Of a stretch of 64,000 nt of DNA, positions 52,101 through 61,958 are shown piece after piece; position 1 is the stretch's first letter, and the number at the start of each line of letters is the position of its first letter. Origin of the DNA: Hydrogenophaga sp. (GTDB lineage Bacteria; Pseudomonadota; Gammaproteobacteria; Burkholderiales; Burkholderiaceae_C); NCBI GenBank assembly GCA_016741995.1, contig JACVCO010000003.1, positions 1-64,000 of the forward strand, given 5' to 3'. The notes below the pieces were generated by a model. It saw nothing but the letters and a program-made list of their open reading frames with translations, did not search any database and had not been told where the DNA came from. The translations under genes and the position numbers were made by a program.

Positions 52101-54938
52101 GACGCACTGGACCTGCACGCCGGGCGCGATCTGCGACTGGACACGGTGCAAATCGGGGAACGCATCGACGCCACGCGCGACGAACGCAACTTCGCCCGCG
52201 TGGAACACCACCGGGAACACGGCAGCCAACTCGCCGCCCAGCACATCTCGTTGTCGGCGGGGCAGGACATCGGTCTGCGCGCGGTCCAGGTGCAGTCCGA
52301 GGACACGCTGCACGCACAAGCCGGGCGCGATCTGAACCTCGTCGCGGGGCAAGCGGGCTACGCGGTGGCACACAGCGTGTACGCCAAGGGCGGCGACATG
52401 CTCGGCTCGACCAGCACCGAAACCCGCAGCCTGCACGCACACACCCAGGCCCAGGGCAGCGAACTCGGCGCGCGCCACATCCGGGTCATCACCGGGCGCG
52501 ACCTGAACGCACACGCCGCCCAGGCCGTGGCCGACGACAGCCTGACGGTCGACGCGGGTCGCGATCTGAATGTGCTCAGCGAGCGCACCGAGCAACGCGA
52601 AGAGCGCTTTCACGAAAAGAAGGCCAGTGGCGTCTTCGGTTCCGGCGGCGGCGTGACCCTCGGACGGCAACAACGAAGCACCGAGAGCCGTGCGCAGGCC
52701 AGCGGTGCCACCGCCAGCACCTTTGGTGTCATCGATGGGAACGTGCACCTGAAGGCCGCACGCCACTACACCCAACGCGGCAGCGATGTGCTGGCCCCGG
52801 GTGGCGACGTGAACATCACGGCGCAGCACATCGCCATCACCGAAGCGCGGGCCGGGAATCACACGTTCAACGAAGACAAGGCCCGTCAAGGTGGCATCAG
52901 TTTTGGTGTCTCGAGCCCGGTGATCGACGCGATGCAATCCATGGCCTCCACCATCGGGTCCATCGGTGACACCCAGGACGGGCGAATGCGAAGCCTGGGC
53001 GTGGCCACCCTCATGCTGCAAGGCCATCGGGCCTACGGTACCGCCAAAGACGCATTGAAAGTGGCGGGCGAGAACGCGGCCAGCCCTGGCGTGGGCATCA
53101 GCATCAGCGTGGGCGCATCCAGCATTCACAGCACCCGCGAACGGCACAGCGACCACGCGCAAGCCAGCCAAGTGCAGGCCGCAGGGGACATCAACCTCAC
53201 CGCCCGCGGTGCGGGAGAAGGCAGCGACATCCTCGTCCAAGGCAGTGACATCCACGCCGGCCGCTCCGCCCGCTTGGCCGCCGATGGCGACATCCATCTG
53301 CAGGCCGCCCGCAACGAGGCCAGCGAGCGCACCCGCAGCAACAACCAGAGCGCCAGCATCGGCATCGGCTTCGTTCTGGGTGGCACCGGCACAGGCATTG
53401 GCATCACCGCCAGCGCAAGCGCCGGCAAAAGCGAAGGCGACGGCCAGGAAACCACCCACCGCAACACCCACATCAGCGCGGGCGAAAGCGTCACGCTGAA
53501 GAGCGGCAACGACACCACACTGCAAGGCGCGGTCGTGCAGGCCGACCACATCGAAGCCCGCGTGGGCGGCAACCTCACCATCGAAAGCCTGCAAGACCAC
53601 AGCACCTGGCGCGAGCACAGCCGCCAGGCGGGTGTCACCGCGACGTTCGGCGCCGGCGGGGGTGGCTCGGTCAGCGCGAGCAAGACGCGTGTCGAGAGTG
53701 AGTACAGGAGCGTGGTGGAACAGAGCGGGTTGCGGGCGGGTGATGACGGCTTCGATGTGAGCGTCCAGGGAAAGACGCTCCTCGTCGGAGGCGCTGTGAC
53801 CAGCAGCGAGAACGCGGTACGGGCAGGCAAAAACGGCTTCGAAAGCGCCGGCGGCACACAACTCATTGATGTGTCAAACGCGGCCAGCTACCAAGCCAGT
53901 GGCTGGAACGCCGCAATCGGTGCGGGCAGTCACTCGGCCAACAGTGGCGCCGGTATCGGCGCTCAAAGCGGCGAAGCCAGCAGCGCCACGAAAGCAACCA
54001 TCTCGGGCATGGCTGGCAGGGTCGATGCCCGAACGGGCGACGCCGAAACCGGCATCGTGCCCATCTTTGATGCGGCCAAAGTCCGAAGAGAAATCGAAGC
54101 CCAGGCCACGATCACCAACGCATTCGGGCAACAAGCCCGCCATGCGGTGGCCACCCACGCCAGCGACAAGCGAGAGGCGCTGCGCAAGCAAGCCGGGCAA
54201 GCGGCGACAGATGGGGAGCGTCAGGCCCTGCAGCGAGCACTCAATGAAACGGATCTGCAGGAGCGCGTACTCAACGTCCTGATCGGCGCGGTCACGGGCT
54301 TCGGCGGCGCGGCTCTGACGCAAGAAACGCTGTCTGCCGCAGCCACCGAGATGCGGCAAATCATGATCGAAGACTCAAAGAAGTTCGCCGGGGTGGTGGA
54401 TGAGTACGGCAACGTGCTGAGCAACATGACGGGCCTAAGTGACGGCGTTGATGGAGATGGCGTCAAGCTGGGAGGGACTCGGGTGGATCTGGATGCACTG
54501 TGCGGCCCCATGAATGAGCGATGCAGGACAGATGACAACAGAACTATCGCCCTGAACGAAAGAGGTCAGATGACCTTCACCGCAGGATCGATTCCAGAAT
54601 TTCTGAAGACTGAGGGCGGAAAAAAAATGGTTGGCTTAACTGGTGGCGTACAAGGATTCAAGGGCACCCTTTTTGGTGTGCCATATGAAGCTGGCAGTTG
54701 GCAAGACAAACTGATCGAGTCATTCGCAGGGCCTCACGATCACATCGGTGGGAGTTTCAGTGGCTTGTACGACGAGCACGGAAATGCAGAACGCGGAAGA
54801 GGCAACGCAACGGCTGTTTTGCACAACAGATGGAGTGAGATTGCCATTCCTCTCGCGGCGCCATTCTCTGCCGCCCATTTGTTGCCACCAGACGTATGGA
54901 ATGCGATTTCCATTCTCATCAAGGGCACCATCAAATGA
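49164..54938 (+). CDS. Filamentous hemagglutinin/CdiA-like TpsA exoprotein
   Basis: 1,924 residues secreted by the TpsB upstream. Extended signal peptide (ESPR, MNRRCHRVVFNAARGLR) with cleavage after Ala46; TPS secretion domain about 47-310 with NTYRQFDVG (85) and NPSGI (157-161); long hemagglutinin-repeat shaft (AGRDLxL, DTLHAQAGRDLNL repeats, about 850-1620). The last 190 residues, from about 54360, use clearly lower-GC codons and form a separate end domain with GVPYEAGSWQDKLIESFAG and HDHIGGSFSGLYDE. No VENN motif. The end domain is known in other FHA proteins; whether toxic is not known. Confidence 0.92.
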   Translation: MNRRCHRVVFNAARGLRMAVAECARALGTGTTATATVLVLAQPANAQILRDPTAPGHQQPVVLPAGNGVPVVHITTPSAAGVSRNTYRQFDVGPAGAILNNAPAGAGTRLGGTVPANPWLAGGSARVILNEVNSALPSQLRGFIEVAGARAEVVIANPSGIAVNGGGFINASRATLTTGTPQMAGGALDDFAVRTGTVRIEGTGLDATEADHAQILARAVELNATVWARDLTLVSGANNVSANGERVGAATPTGPVPRFALDVAALGGMYADKIRLIGTEAGLGVNHAGLISAQGELTLAVNGRLSQVNTARTYGGQVSIAADAVLNEGRAVVAARDTLTIETRDAIVNRDGGLIFSGGDMALAARGRIENRSASVEALGHLAIDTPTLFNTNEHITHTITEDPATQHTEYFTPGGVLGADDVAWSVVRPIDWADPSSITPYNLHGRAWLLPATSAWADPAWRAAYLLPAAYSPGQLQHAVVGDSDVYTWIEDRFHVDQRSTVWARFGMATPAWAAPGPAPRATRDSDRGMETPPDPQLLAQWQMQAAPWLQLNERIASLKAAVNAELRPFDVWQQYSQVTRAVQLGANAPARIASGGDLRLRIAERFVNQDSEVLAGAGLFLAGTSADNRATSVNAATTRSGTVYHWGVVGRDCWAFGCDPEYGWVGSALQHSIPAQQPLPALRFEGHSASAPTDMPTVLASALFAPATQPEARYLIETDPRFTGTRQWLGSDHLLAALGADPSRTHKRLGDGFAEQRLVREQVVGLTGQRFLGDHGDDEAQYRALLNAGATFAQAHGLRPGVALTGELLAVLTSDIVWLVAEAVTLPDGRHETALVPRVYLAPRSGDLSPAGSLMAAREVHIQLGEALQNSGTIAGSAQAHIAARNIHHSGQIASQGQTKLQAAQDIAIDGAQVTARDALTLAAGRDIHVTSTRASSADGQVSVLSRQARMHASAEAGALIAKARRDITLTAAQARADALDLHAGRDLRLDTVQIGERIDATRDERNFARVEHHREHGSQLAAQHISLSAGQDIGLRAVQVQSEDTLHAQAGRDLNLVAGQAGYAVAHSVYAKGGDMLGSTSTETRSLHAHTQAQGSELGARHIRVITGRDLNAHAAQAVADDSLTVDAGRDLNVLSERTEQREERFHEKKASGVFGSGGGVTLGRQQRSTESRAQASGATASTFGVIDGNVHLKAARHYTQRGSDVLAPGGDVNITAQHIAITEARAGNHTFNEDKARQGGISFGVSSPVIDAMQSMASTIGSIGDTQDGRMRSLGVATLMLQGHRAYGTAKDALKVAGENAASPGVGISISVGASSIHSTRERHSDHAQASQVQAAGDINLTARGAGEGSDILVQGSDIHAGRSARLAADGDIHLQAARNEASERTRSNNQSASIGIGFVLGGTGTGIGITASASAGKSEGDGQETTHRNTHISAGESVTLKSGNDTTLQGAVVQADHIEARVGGNLTIESLQDHSTWREHSRQAGVTATFGAGGGGSVSASKTRVESEYRSVVEQSGLRAGDDGFDVSVQGKTLLVGGAVTSSENAVRAGKNGFESAGGTQLIDVSNAASYQASGWNAAIGAGSHSANSGAGIGAQSGEASSATKATISGMAGRVDARTGDAETGIVPIFDAAKVRREIEAQATITNAFGQQARHAVATHASDKREALRKQAGQAATDGERQALQRALNETDLQERVLNVLIGAVTGFGGAALTQETLSAAATEMRQIMIEDSKKFAGVVDEYGNVLSNMTGLSDGVDGDGVKLGGTRVDLDALCGPMNERCRTDDNRTIALNERGQMTFTAGSIPEFLKTEGGKKMVGLTGGVQGFKGTLFGVPYEAGSWQDKLIESFAGPHDHIGGSFSGLYDEHGNAERGRGNATAVLHNRWSEIAIPLAAPFSAAHLLPPDVWNAISILIKGTIK

Positions 54939-55288
54939 GACCAAGCATTCACCACTTCGCATCACTCCCTTCAGTCGCCATCCTATTGACCGGCTGCCTC
55001 TATGGCCAATGTATAGATGGGCCATGCGCGCTAGAACGTGAGGCTTATCTCAAGTCGATTAAGGCTTACGGAACACATTGGGTAAAGGCCGGCGTCTCCA
55101 CCGAGCAATGGGACCAAGACTGGGTGAACTGCGGTGGACTATCAAACGGCCACTTTGTGGACGATGCACCACCCAATGCATCGAACGAAGTGATCTTCGC
55201 CGCCATTCGACGAAAGCGAAGCGAATTGGCCTTTTGCATGAGCAAGCTCGGATACGCATTTCGACCGGGTACGTTTCGCGAGCCTTAG
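54935..55288 (+). CDS. Small lipoprotein coupled to the TpsA gene
   Basis: 117 residues. ATG overlaps the TpsA stop (ATGA). N-terminus MRPSIHHFAS then a hydrophobic stretch and lipobox LLTGC; mature protein has more cysteines (QCIDGPCA, NCGGL, FCMSK), suggesting disulfides. GC is lower than the flanks, matching the end of TpsA. Position and coupling fit an immunity-like or processing partner of the TpsA end domain; that is inference. Starts upstream (54896) lie inside TpsA. Confidence 0.7.
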   Translation: MRPSIHHFASLPSVAILLTGCLYGQCIDGPCALEREAYLKSIKAYGTHWVKAGVSTEQWDQDWVNCGGLSNGHFVDDAPPNASNEVIFAAIRRKRSELAFCMSKLGYAFRPGTFREP

Positions 55289-55527
55289 CCCCGGTTCATC
55301 GCTAGCACAACGGGCCCGCACTTTGTCCGACGCCAGTGCGCGTCACATCACATTCACCCATGAGCAGATGAGGGCCTGCGCCAGAGATCCATCCGGCTGA
55401 CAGGCCCAGGAAACCAACCCACCAAGCAGAGAGGAAGTACCAGATGCCGACATGGACTTGTCGGCCGCAAAGCCATTCTTTATATGGATCGCACACTCGC
55501 GTGAAAAGCAACTTTCAATATCTACTC

Positions 55528-56235
55528 ATGACAAAAAACCTCATCGCAATCGCATCCCTGGCACTGCTGGGCGGCTGCGCCACCTCACTCCTGTCCAGCA
55601 TGCCCGTCACCACAACAGGTGTCGAAACCACCGTCTTCGCTCGAGACACCATACGCGCCATCGCGCAGACGCAGAGCGAAGGCAACAAGGCGGGCGAGTT
55701 GGTCTTGCTGGGCGACAGCTTCAGCTACCTCATGACCGGAGGCAAAGACCAGATCCAGATCATGGCAAGCCAGTTGCGCCCCAAGTACATACAAATGGAA
55801 GCCGAGACCAGTCTGCTCAAGTCGGGTGATGGGTTCTCGGGGCAGATCAAGTTCATGTACGACAGCGCGGGAGGCCCGTACTCGGCAAACGAGATCAGCG
55901 CGCTCGGCAAACTGTGCAATCGGCAAACCCGGCCGGGCAAATGGTTCGGTGCGGCGCCAGAGGTCTACTTCGATTGCAGGGTGGGGGTGGCGGGGACGCT
56001 GTATGCCAGCTATCCCCTGGCCAACAGCACCAAGGCCAACATCAGCAAAGGCCGCGCGGTTGTGCTTTACGAGCAGCAGGAAGGCAAGACCCTGGTGGAC
56101 CCCACCGCAGTGGCCGCAAAGTTGCTGGCGCTGCCGGCGGCGCTGGTGTTCGACGTGGCGACGGCGCCACTCCAGTTTCTGTTGCTGGGCGCAAGCCAGC
56201 CGCAAGGCAGCGGATCCTCATCCGCCTCGCGTTGA
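55528..56235 (+). CDS. Hypothetical lipoprotein downstream of the TPS locus
   Basis: 235 residues from ATG 55528, which gives a proper signal and lipobox (MTKNLIAIASLALLGGC). A strong AGAGGAAG (55429-55436) lies ahead of an in-frame ATG at 55444, which would add 28 residues before the signal, so the true start is open. The mature part has mixed alpha/beta character and two cysteines (LCNRQ, DCRVG). Family not recognised. Convergent with uvrC by 16 bp. Confidence 0.68.
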   Translation: MTKNLIAIASLALLGGCATSLLSSMPVTTTGVETTVFARDTIRAIAQTQSEGNKAGELVLLGDSFSYLMTGGKDQIQIMASQLRPKYIQMEAETSLLKSGDGFSGQIKFMYDSAGGPYSANEISALGKLCNRQTRPGKWFGAAPEVYFDCRVGVAGTLYASYPLANSTKANISKGRAVVLYEQQEGKTLVDPTAVAAKLLALPAALVFDVATAPLQFLLLGASQPQGSGSSSASR

Positions 56236-56251
56236 TCGCTGACAACCGGCC

Positions 56252-58318
56252 TCACCGCAAGGCCCGGTAAATCGCCTCCGCCAGCTCCACCGAAATCCCC
56301 TCCACCGTCGCCAGGTCCTCCACGCTCGCCGCGGCCACGCCACGCACACCGCCAAAGCGTTGCAGCAGGCGGGCGCGCTTCTTGGGGCCGACACCAGGGA
56401 TGTCCTCGATCTGGCTGCCGCCCATGCGCACCTTGGCGCGCTGGGCGCGCATGCCGGTGATGGCAAAGCGGTGGGCCTCGTCGCGGATCTGGGCCACGAG
56501 CATGAGCGCCGCGGAGTCGTGCCCGAGGTAGACCTTGCTGCGGCCGTCGGCGAACACCAGTTCTTCCAGGCCCACCTTGCGGCCTTCGCCCTTTTCCACG
56601 CCAACGATGATGGACAGGTCAAGCCCGAGCTGTTCGAACACCTCGCGCGCCACACCCACCTGGCCCTTGCCGCCGTCGATGAGCACGATGTCGGGCATGC
56701 GCGGGCCGGCTGTTGGCAGCTTGTCGCTGGCTTGGTCGGCGGCCTCGATGTCGTGCTGCGCCTCGGCTGGCGCAACGGCCACGGTGCCGGGTGGCAACGC
56801 GCCTTCACCCGCCTCGGCCTTCAGGGCTTCGGCAATGCGCCCGTAGCGCCGCGCGAGAACCTGCCGCATGGCGGCGTAGTCGTCGCCGGGGGTGATGCCG
56901 TCGATCTTGTAGCGGCGGTACTGGCTGTTCTGCAGCTTGTGGCCTTCAAACACCACGCACGAAGCCTGGGTGGATTCGCCCGCAGTGTGCGAGATGTCGA
57001 AGCATTCGATGCGCAGGGCGTCGAGCTCGTCGTCGGGCAACTGCAGGGCTTCGGCCAGCGCGCGTGTGCGCGCCTGCTGGCTGCCTTCTTCGGCCAGCAG
57101 GCGCGAGAGCGCGATGCCGGCGTTCTTCTGCGCCATCTCCAGCCACAGGCGGCGGTGCTCACGCGGGTTGTGCACGGCGTGCACTTTCTGCCCGGTTTGC
57201 TCGGTGAGCGCTTCCAGCAAGGGTTTGCCCACCGCGTGGCTGGTCACCAGCACCGCGGGCATGGGCGCGCCCAGGTAGTGCTGGGCAATGAAGGCTTCGA
57301 GCACGCGAACGGCTGTGCGCTCGGTCGCGTCCTGTGCGGCCGTACCCCCACTTCCGTCATCGGCCGTGTCGGTCAGCAGTTCCTCGATGGCACTGGCGTC
57401 GTCCACGTGCGCGGGGAAATACGGCCGGTCGCCCAGGTGGCGGCCACCCCGCACCATGGCCAGATTCACGCAGGCGCGCCCGCCCTGCACCTTCACGGCC
57501 AGGATGTCCACGTCCTGGTCGTCGCCCATCTCCATGGTCTGCTGGTGCAGCACGCGCGAGAGCGCCGTCATCTGGTTGCGGATCTCGGCCGCCTGCTCGA
57601 ACTCGAGCTTCTCGCTGTGCGCAAGCATGCGCTGCTCCAGCGTCTGCAGCACGGCTTGCGTCTCACCGCGCAGGAATCCCTCGGCGTTGGCCACGTCGTG
57701 CAGGTAATCGGCCTGGTGGATCAGGTCCACGCAGGGGCCGCTGCAGCGCTTGATCTGGTACAGCAGGCAGGGCCGCGTGCGGTTGGCGAACACCGTGTCT
57801 TCGCAGGTGCGCAGCTTGAACACCTTCTGCAGCAGCTGGATGGATTCCTTGACCGCCCAGGCGCTGGGGTACGGGCCGTAATAGCTGTGGCGCTTGTCCA
57901 CCGCGCCCCGGTAGTAGGCCATGCGCGGAAACAGCGTGGACGCGCTGGTGCTGCGGCCCGCGGCCTTCGCGGCGTCGCGCGTGCCGGTGATCTTGAGGTA
58001 GGGGTAGCTCTTGTCGTCGCGGAACAGGATGTTGAACCGCGGGTTGAGCGTCTTGATGAGGTTGTTCTCGAGCAGCAGGGCCTCGGCCTCGCTGCGCACC
58101 ACCGTGGTCTCCAGCCGCACGATGCGGCTCACCATGTGGCCGATGCGCGTGCCGTCGTGGTTCTTCTGGAAATAGCTCGACACGCGCTTCTTCAGGTTGC
58201 GCGCCTTGCCCACGTAGAGCAGTTGGCCCTGGGCGTCGAAGTAGCGGTACACCCCGGGCAGCGCGGGCAGCGCCGCCACCTCGCTCAGCAGTTGTTCGGA
58301 ATGCGCTTCGTCGGCCAT
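56252..58318 (-). CDS. uvrC: UvrABC excinuclease subunit C
   Basis: 688 residues, makes both incisions in nucleotide excision repair. GIY-YIG domain ([20 protein letters not shown]) with the catalytic Tyr/Arg, Cys-containing [12 protein letters not shown] motif (about 230), RNase H-like C-terminal nuclease ([21 protein letters not shown]) and a tandem HhH end ([19 protein letters not shown]). A variable, Ala-rich insertion lies about 510-550. ATG 58318 gives MADEAH. Confidence 0.95.
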   Translation of the reverse strand: MADEAHSEQLLSEVAALPALPGVYRYFDAQGQLLYVGKARNLKKRVSSYFQKNHDGTRIGHMVSRIVRLETTVVRSEAEALLLENNLIKTLNPRFNILFRDDKSYPYLKITGTRDAAKAAGRSTSASTLFPRMAYYRGAVDKRHSYYGPYPSAWAVKESIQLLQKVFKLRTCEDTVFANRTRPCLLYQIKRCSGPCVDLIHQADYLHDVANAEGFLRGETQAVLQTLEQRMLAHSEKLEFEQAAEIRNQMTALSRVLHQQTMEMGDDQDVDILAVKVQGGRACVNLAMVRGGRHLGDRPYFPAHVDDASAIEELLTDTADDGSGGTAAQDATERTAVRVLEAFIAQHYLGAPMPAVLVTSHAVGKPLLEALTEQTGQKVHAVHNPREHRRLWLEMAQKNAGIALSRLLAEEGSQQARTRALAEALQLPDDELDALRIECFDISHTAGESTQASCVVFEGHKLQNSQYRRYKIDGITPGDDYAAMRQVLARRYGRIAEALKAEAGEGALPPGTVAVAPAEAQHDIEAADQASDKLPTAGPRMPDIVLIDGGKGQVGVAREVFEQLGLDLSIIVGVEKGEGRKVGLEELVFADGRSKVYLGHDSAALMLVAQIRDEAHRFAITGMRAQRAKVRMGGSQIEDIPGVGPKKRARLLQRFGGVRGVAAASVEDLATVEGISVELAEAIYRALR

Positions 58319-58392
58319 GGGCGCGTATTGTGGCGCGCACGGGGCCCGCACCCTGTCGGCAGCGGGCGGCGCACTGCGGCAAGATCGCGGGC

Positions 58393-59424
58393 ATGGAAGC
58401 GCGCCTGACCTGGGACCTTTTCTGCCGCGTGGTCGACAACTTCGGCGACGTGGGTGTGTGCTGGCGCCTGGCCGCGCAACTCGGCGCGCGAGGCCACGCG
58501 GTGCGGCTGTGGATCGACGACCCCACGGCGCTGGCCTGGATGGCGCCGCGAGGCGCGCCGGGCGTGAGCGTGCTGCCCTGGCGCGAGCCGTTCGACCGGC
58601 ACGGGCACACGCCAGGCGAGGTGTGGATCGAGGCGTTCGGCTGCGAGCTGCCCGAGGCTTTCGTCGCCGCGCGCGCGGCCGATCCGGTGTGGATCAACCT
58701 GGAATACCTGAGCGCCGAGGGCTTCGTGGAGCGCCAGCACGGCCTGCCCTCGCCCGTGATGAGCGGGCCCGGGCGCGGCCTCACCAAGTGGTTCTTCCAC
58801 CCCGGCTTCACCGAGCGCACCGGTGGCCTGCTGCGCGAGGACGGGCTCGCGGCGCGTCAGGCGGGCTTCGACCGCGCCGCATGGCGCGCCGCGCACGGTC
58901 TGCTCCCTGACGAGCGCCTGGCCGTGCTGTTCTGCTACGAGCCCCCCGGATTGGCCAAGGTGATGGCGCAGGCCGATGCCCACTGGCTGGTGACGCCGGG
59001 GCGTGCCGCCGCCGCCAGCCAGGGCCTGACGCTGACCCCAGGCGCACGCCGCCAGACCCTGCCCTACCTCGATCAACCCGGCTTCGACGACCTGCTGCAG
59101 GCCAGCGACCTGAACTTCGTGCGCGGCGAGGATTCGCTGGTGCGCGCGCTGTGGGCGGGTCGGCCCTTCGTCTGGCACATCTACCCGCAGCACGACAACG
59201 CGCACCACGCCAAGCTGCAGGCCTTCCTGGACTGGCTCGACGCCCCGGCCAGCCTGCGCGCCCTGCACCACCAGTGGAACGGCATCGGCGCCGCGGCCGC
59301 GGCCTGGCCCGGTTGGTCGGTGGTGGACGGCTGGGGGGCCGTGGTGCAGGCGGCCCGCGCGCGGCTGCTGGCGCAGGCCGACCTGGCCAGCCAGCTCGGC
59401 GACCTGGTGGCCCGGAAAAGGTAA
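58393..59424 (+). CDS. earP: EF-P arginine rhamnosyltransferase EarP
   Basis: 343 residues, GT-B glycosyltransferase that attaches rhamnose from dTDP-L-rhamnose to Arg32 of EF-P. Key residues: Asp15 and Asp19 in VDNFGDVG, and Arg244-Glu246 in [12 protein letters not shown], plus [11 protein letters not shown]. The gene directly precedes efp, the diagnostic pairing. ATG 58393 is chosen; upstream starts overlap the divergent uvrC promoter region. Confidence 0.95.
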   Translation: MEARLTWDLFCRVVDNFGDVGVCWRLAAQLGARGHAVRLWIDDPTALAWMAPRGAPGVSVLPWREPFDRHGHTPGEVWIEAFGCELPEAFVAARAADPVWINLEYLSAEGFVERQHGLPSPVMSGPGRGLTKWFFHPGFTERTGGLLREDGLAARQAGFDRAAWRAAHGLLPDERLAVLFCYEPPGLAKVMAQADAHWLVTPGRAAAASQGLTLTPGARRQTLPYLDQPGFDDLLQASDLNFVRGEDSLVRALWAGRPFVWHIYPQHDNAHHAKLQAFLDWLDAPASLRALHHQWNGIGAAAAAWPGWSVVDGWGAVVQAARARLLAQADLASQLGDLVARKR

Positions 59425-59520
59425 AATCGCGGGCTTTGCGAAACCGGCCGGGCGCCAGACCCTGGCCCCGAACCACGCCTCGAGGTGCCCCGCGCCTGGG
59501 CGCCCTCACCGGAACCCCCT

Positions 59521-60075
59521 ATGAAAATCGCCCAAGAAATCCGCGCCGGCAACGTGATCATGCACGGCAAGGACCCGATGATCGTGCTGCGCACCGAATA
59601 CGCCCGCGGCGGCCGCGGCGCCGCCACCGTGCGCATGAAGCTCAAGGGCCTGCTCGGCAACATCGGCACCGAAGTGGTGTTCAAGGCCGACGACAAGATG
59701 GACCAGATCATCCTGGACCACAAGGAGTGCACCTACTCCTACTTCGCCGACCCGATGTACGTGTTCATGGACACCGACTACAACCAGTACGAGGTGGAAG
59801 CCGAGAACATGGGCGACGCCCTGAACTACCTCGAAGACGGCATGGCCGTGGAAGTGGTGTTCTACGATGGCAAGGCCATCTCGGTGGAACTGCCCACCAG
59901 CGTCGAGCGCGTCATCACCTGGACGGAACCGGCCGTCAAGGGCGACACATCGGGCAAGGTGCTCAAGCCCGCCAAGATCGCCACCGGCTTTGAAGTGGCG
60001 GTACCGCTGTTCGTGGCACAGGACGACAAGATCGAGATCGACACGCGCACCGGCGAATACCGCAAGCGCGTCTGA
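59521..60075 (+). CDS. efp: Elongation factor P (Arg32 type)
   Basis: 184 residues, relieves ribosome stalling at polyproline. Three beta-barrel domains; the tip loop [12 protein letters not shown] has Arg32, the rhamnosylated residue in EarP-type bacteria, instead of Lys34. Follows earP by 96 bp; a TAAAAT -10-like box lies at 59422-59427. The proline-rich TonB, NlpD and CoxG linkers in this window are the sort of proteins that need it. Confidence 0.97.
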   Translation: MKIAQEIRAGNVIMHGKDPMIVLRTEYARGGRGAATVRMKLKGLLGNIGTEVVFKADDKMDQIILDHKECTYSYFADPMYVFMDTDYNQYEVEAENMGDALNYLEDGMAVEVVFYDGKAISVELPTSVERVITWTEPAVKGDTSGKVLKPAKIATGFEVAVPLFVAQDDKIEIDTRTGEYRKRV

Positions 60076-60099
60076 TCGGAAACACACGTCGAAAGACAC

Positions 60100-60123
60100 G
60101 AAGGGCTCCACACGGAGCCCTTC
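60100..60123 (+). terminator. Hairpin after efp
   Basis: 10-bp stem GAAGGGCTCC/GGAGCCCTTC with loop ACAC, 25 bp after the stop, followed by TGCTTTG rather than a clean T-run. Likely terminator. Confidence 0.6.
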
Positions 60124-60139
60124 TGCTTTGCACCCACCC

Positions 60140-61018
60140 ATGGAACTGATTGCCCGCATCGCCGACGTCATCGTCCCGGTCTTCCTGATCGTTGCCATCG
60201 GCTACGGCTACGCGCGCCGCAAGCCCACCGACCTGAGCACCTTCAACCGCATCGCGCTCGATGTGCTCGCGCCGCTGCTGGTGTATTCCGCGCTGGCGTC
60301 GCGCGATTTCGCGCTCGGTGATCACATCCCCCTGCTCATCGGCGGCACGGTGCTCATCCTGGGCAGCGGCCTGCTGGCCTGGCCGCTGGCGCGGGCCTTC
60401 CGCGCGCAGCCGCGCACCCTGGTGCCGGTGGTGATGTTCAACAACTGCGGCAACATGGGCCTGCCGCTGGCGCTGCTGGCGTTCGGGCCGCAGCACTTCG
60501 GCGCGGCGGTCGCGCTGTTCTCGGTCAGCAACCTTCTGCACTTCTCGCTAGGCGCGCGCATCACCAGCAGCGCGGCCCGCACGCGCGACCTGCTCACCAG
60601 CCCGCTGATGATCGCCACGCTGCTGGGCTTCTTCAGCGCCTTCACCGAGCTGCGCCCGCCGCCGGTGCTGTTGTCGGGCCTGAAGCTGCTCGGCGATGCC
60701 TCGCTGCCGCTGATGCTGTTCGCGCTCGGCGTGCGGCTCACCGCGCTCACGCGCGAAGGCATGGCGCTGGGGCTGCTGGGTGCGCTGGCGCGCCCGATCA
60801 TCGGCCTGGCCATCGGCATCCCGCTGGCCTGGGCCCTGGGGCTGGAGGGCGCCGCGCGCGGCCAGTTGCTGCTGTTCGCTGCGCTGCCGCCCGCCGTCAT
60901 CCAGTACATGCTGGCCGACCGATACCATCAGGAACCCGAAAAAGTGGCCGCCTCCATCATGGTGGGCAACGCACTCGCGGTGGTGTTCGTGCCACTGGCG
61001 CTCGCCATCGGGCTTTGA
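60140..61018 (+). CDS. AEC-family transporter
   Basis: 292 residues, ten membrane helices of the auxin-efflux carrier/malonate family: PVFLIVAIGYGYARR, VVMFNNCGNMGLPLALLAFG, and QYMLADRYHQEPEKVAASIMVG. Likely exports or imports an organic acid; substrate unknown. ATG 60140 begins MELIARIADV, the normal N-terminus. Confidence 0.9.
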   Translation: MELIARIADVIVPVFLIVAIGYGYARRKPTDLSTFNRIALDVLAPLLVYSALASRDFALGDHIPLLIGGTVLILGSGLLAWPLARAFRAQPRTLVPVVMFNNCGNMGLPLALLAFGPQHFGAAVALFSVSNLLHFSLGARITSSAARTRDLLTSPLMIATLLGFFSAFTELRPPPVLLSGLKLLGDASLPLMLFALGVRLTALTREGMALGLLGALARPIIGLAIGIPLAWALGLEGAARGQLLLFAALPPAVIQYMLADRYHQEPEKVAASIMVGNALAVVFVPLALAIGL

Positions 61019-61046
61019 CGGTCTCTGAGAGACAACGGAGTTGAAC

Positions 61047-61934
61047 ATGCAAGCCAATCAAGACATCACCGAGCGCCGCCTGGCCGACGCCTGGGCCGAA
61101 CTGCAGGCCCATTCCGACAACGGCCACCCACTGCAGGCCGACGCCTACCGCCTGGCCTTTGCCGACCCCGAGTTCCTGCTGCGCCGCGAAACGCGCGGCC
61201 TGCGCTTCCAGCTCGAAATGCTCAAGCCCGACCTGGCCCAGCACCAGCTCGGCATCGAAAACACCGTGGTGGTGTTCGGCAGCGCACGCTTTCGGGATCG
61301 CGAAGAAGCCGAAGCCGCGCTGAAGGCGGCCGAAGCCGCGGGCGATGCCCGTGCGATCGCCAAGGCCCGATCGCTGGTGCGCAACGCCCACTACTACGAC
61401 CGCGCCCGCGAGTTCGCGCGCCTGGTGGCGCGCTACAGCGCGCAATGTGCCAAGAACGAGCAGCTCTTCATCTGCACCGGCGGTGGCCCGGGCGTGATGG
61501 AAGCCGCCAACCGCGGCGCGCACGACGAAGGCGCGCTCACCGTCGGCCTGAACATCGCGCTACCGCACGAGCAGGCGGCCAACCCGTATGTATCGCCCGA
61601 GCTGAGCTTCAAGTTCCACTACTTCGCGCTGCGCAAGATGCACTTCATGATGCGCGCGAAGGCCTTGCTCGCCTTCCCGGGTGGCTTCGGCACGCTCGAC
61701 GAGCTGTTCGAGGTGATCACGCTCGTGCAGTGCAAGAAGGCCAAGCCCGTGCCCATCCTGCTCTACGGCAGCGACTACTGGAAGCGCCTCATCAACCTCG
61801 ATCTGCTGGTCGAGGAAGGCACGATCTCGCCCGAGGACCTGGCGTTGTTCCAGTACGTGGACGACCCGCAGGTCGCGTGGGACGCGATCGTGAAGTTCTA
61901 CGGGCTGACCACGTCGGCGGTGACCTCGGCCTGA
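61047..61934 (+). CDS. LOG-family protein (lysine decarboxylase-like fold)
   Basis: 295 residues. LOG motifs GGGPGVMEAANRGA and PGGFGTLDELFEV are intact; LOG proteins release free cytokinin from nucleotides, or hydrolyse AMP-like nucleotides in bacteria. The N-terminal 65 residues are an extra helical region. CGGAG precedes ATG 61047; TTG 61041 is the in-frame alternative. Confidence 0.9.
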   Translation: MQANQDITERRLADAWAELQAHSDNGHPLQADAYRLAFADPEFLLRRETRGLRFQLEMLKPDLAQHQLGIENTVVVFGSARFRDREEAEAALKAAEAAGDARAIAKARSLVRNAHYYDRAREFARLVARYSAQCAKNEQLFICTGGGPGVMEAANRGAHDEGALTVGLNIALPHEQAANPYVSPELSFKFHYFALRKMHFMMRAKALLAFPGGFGTLDELFEVITLVQCKKAKPVPILLYGSDYWKRLINLDLLVEEGTISPEDLALFQYVDDPQVAWDAIVKFYGLTTSAVTSA

Positions 61935-61958
61935 ACGGTCCGCCGCCGGGCGGCGTGC

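Noticed and set aside
49005-53861. 1,618-codon open frame antisense to the TpsA gene
   Set aside because: It mirrors the GC-rich, third-position-biased TpsA gene; its composition is low in hydrophobic order, with no domain or start signal. The plus strand has a clear ESPR and TPS domain.
56360-58408. 682-codon plus-strand frame over uvrC
   Set aside because: Antisense of uvrC, whose GIY-YIG and HhH motifs are intact on the minus strand.
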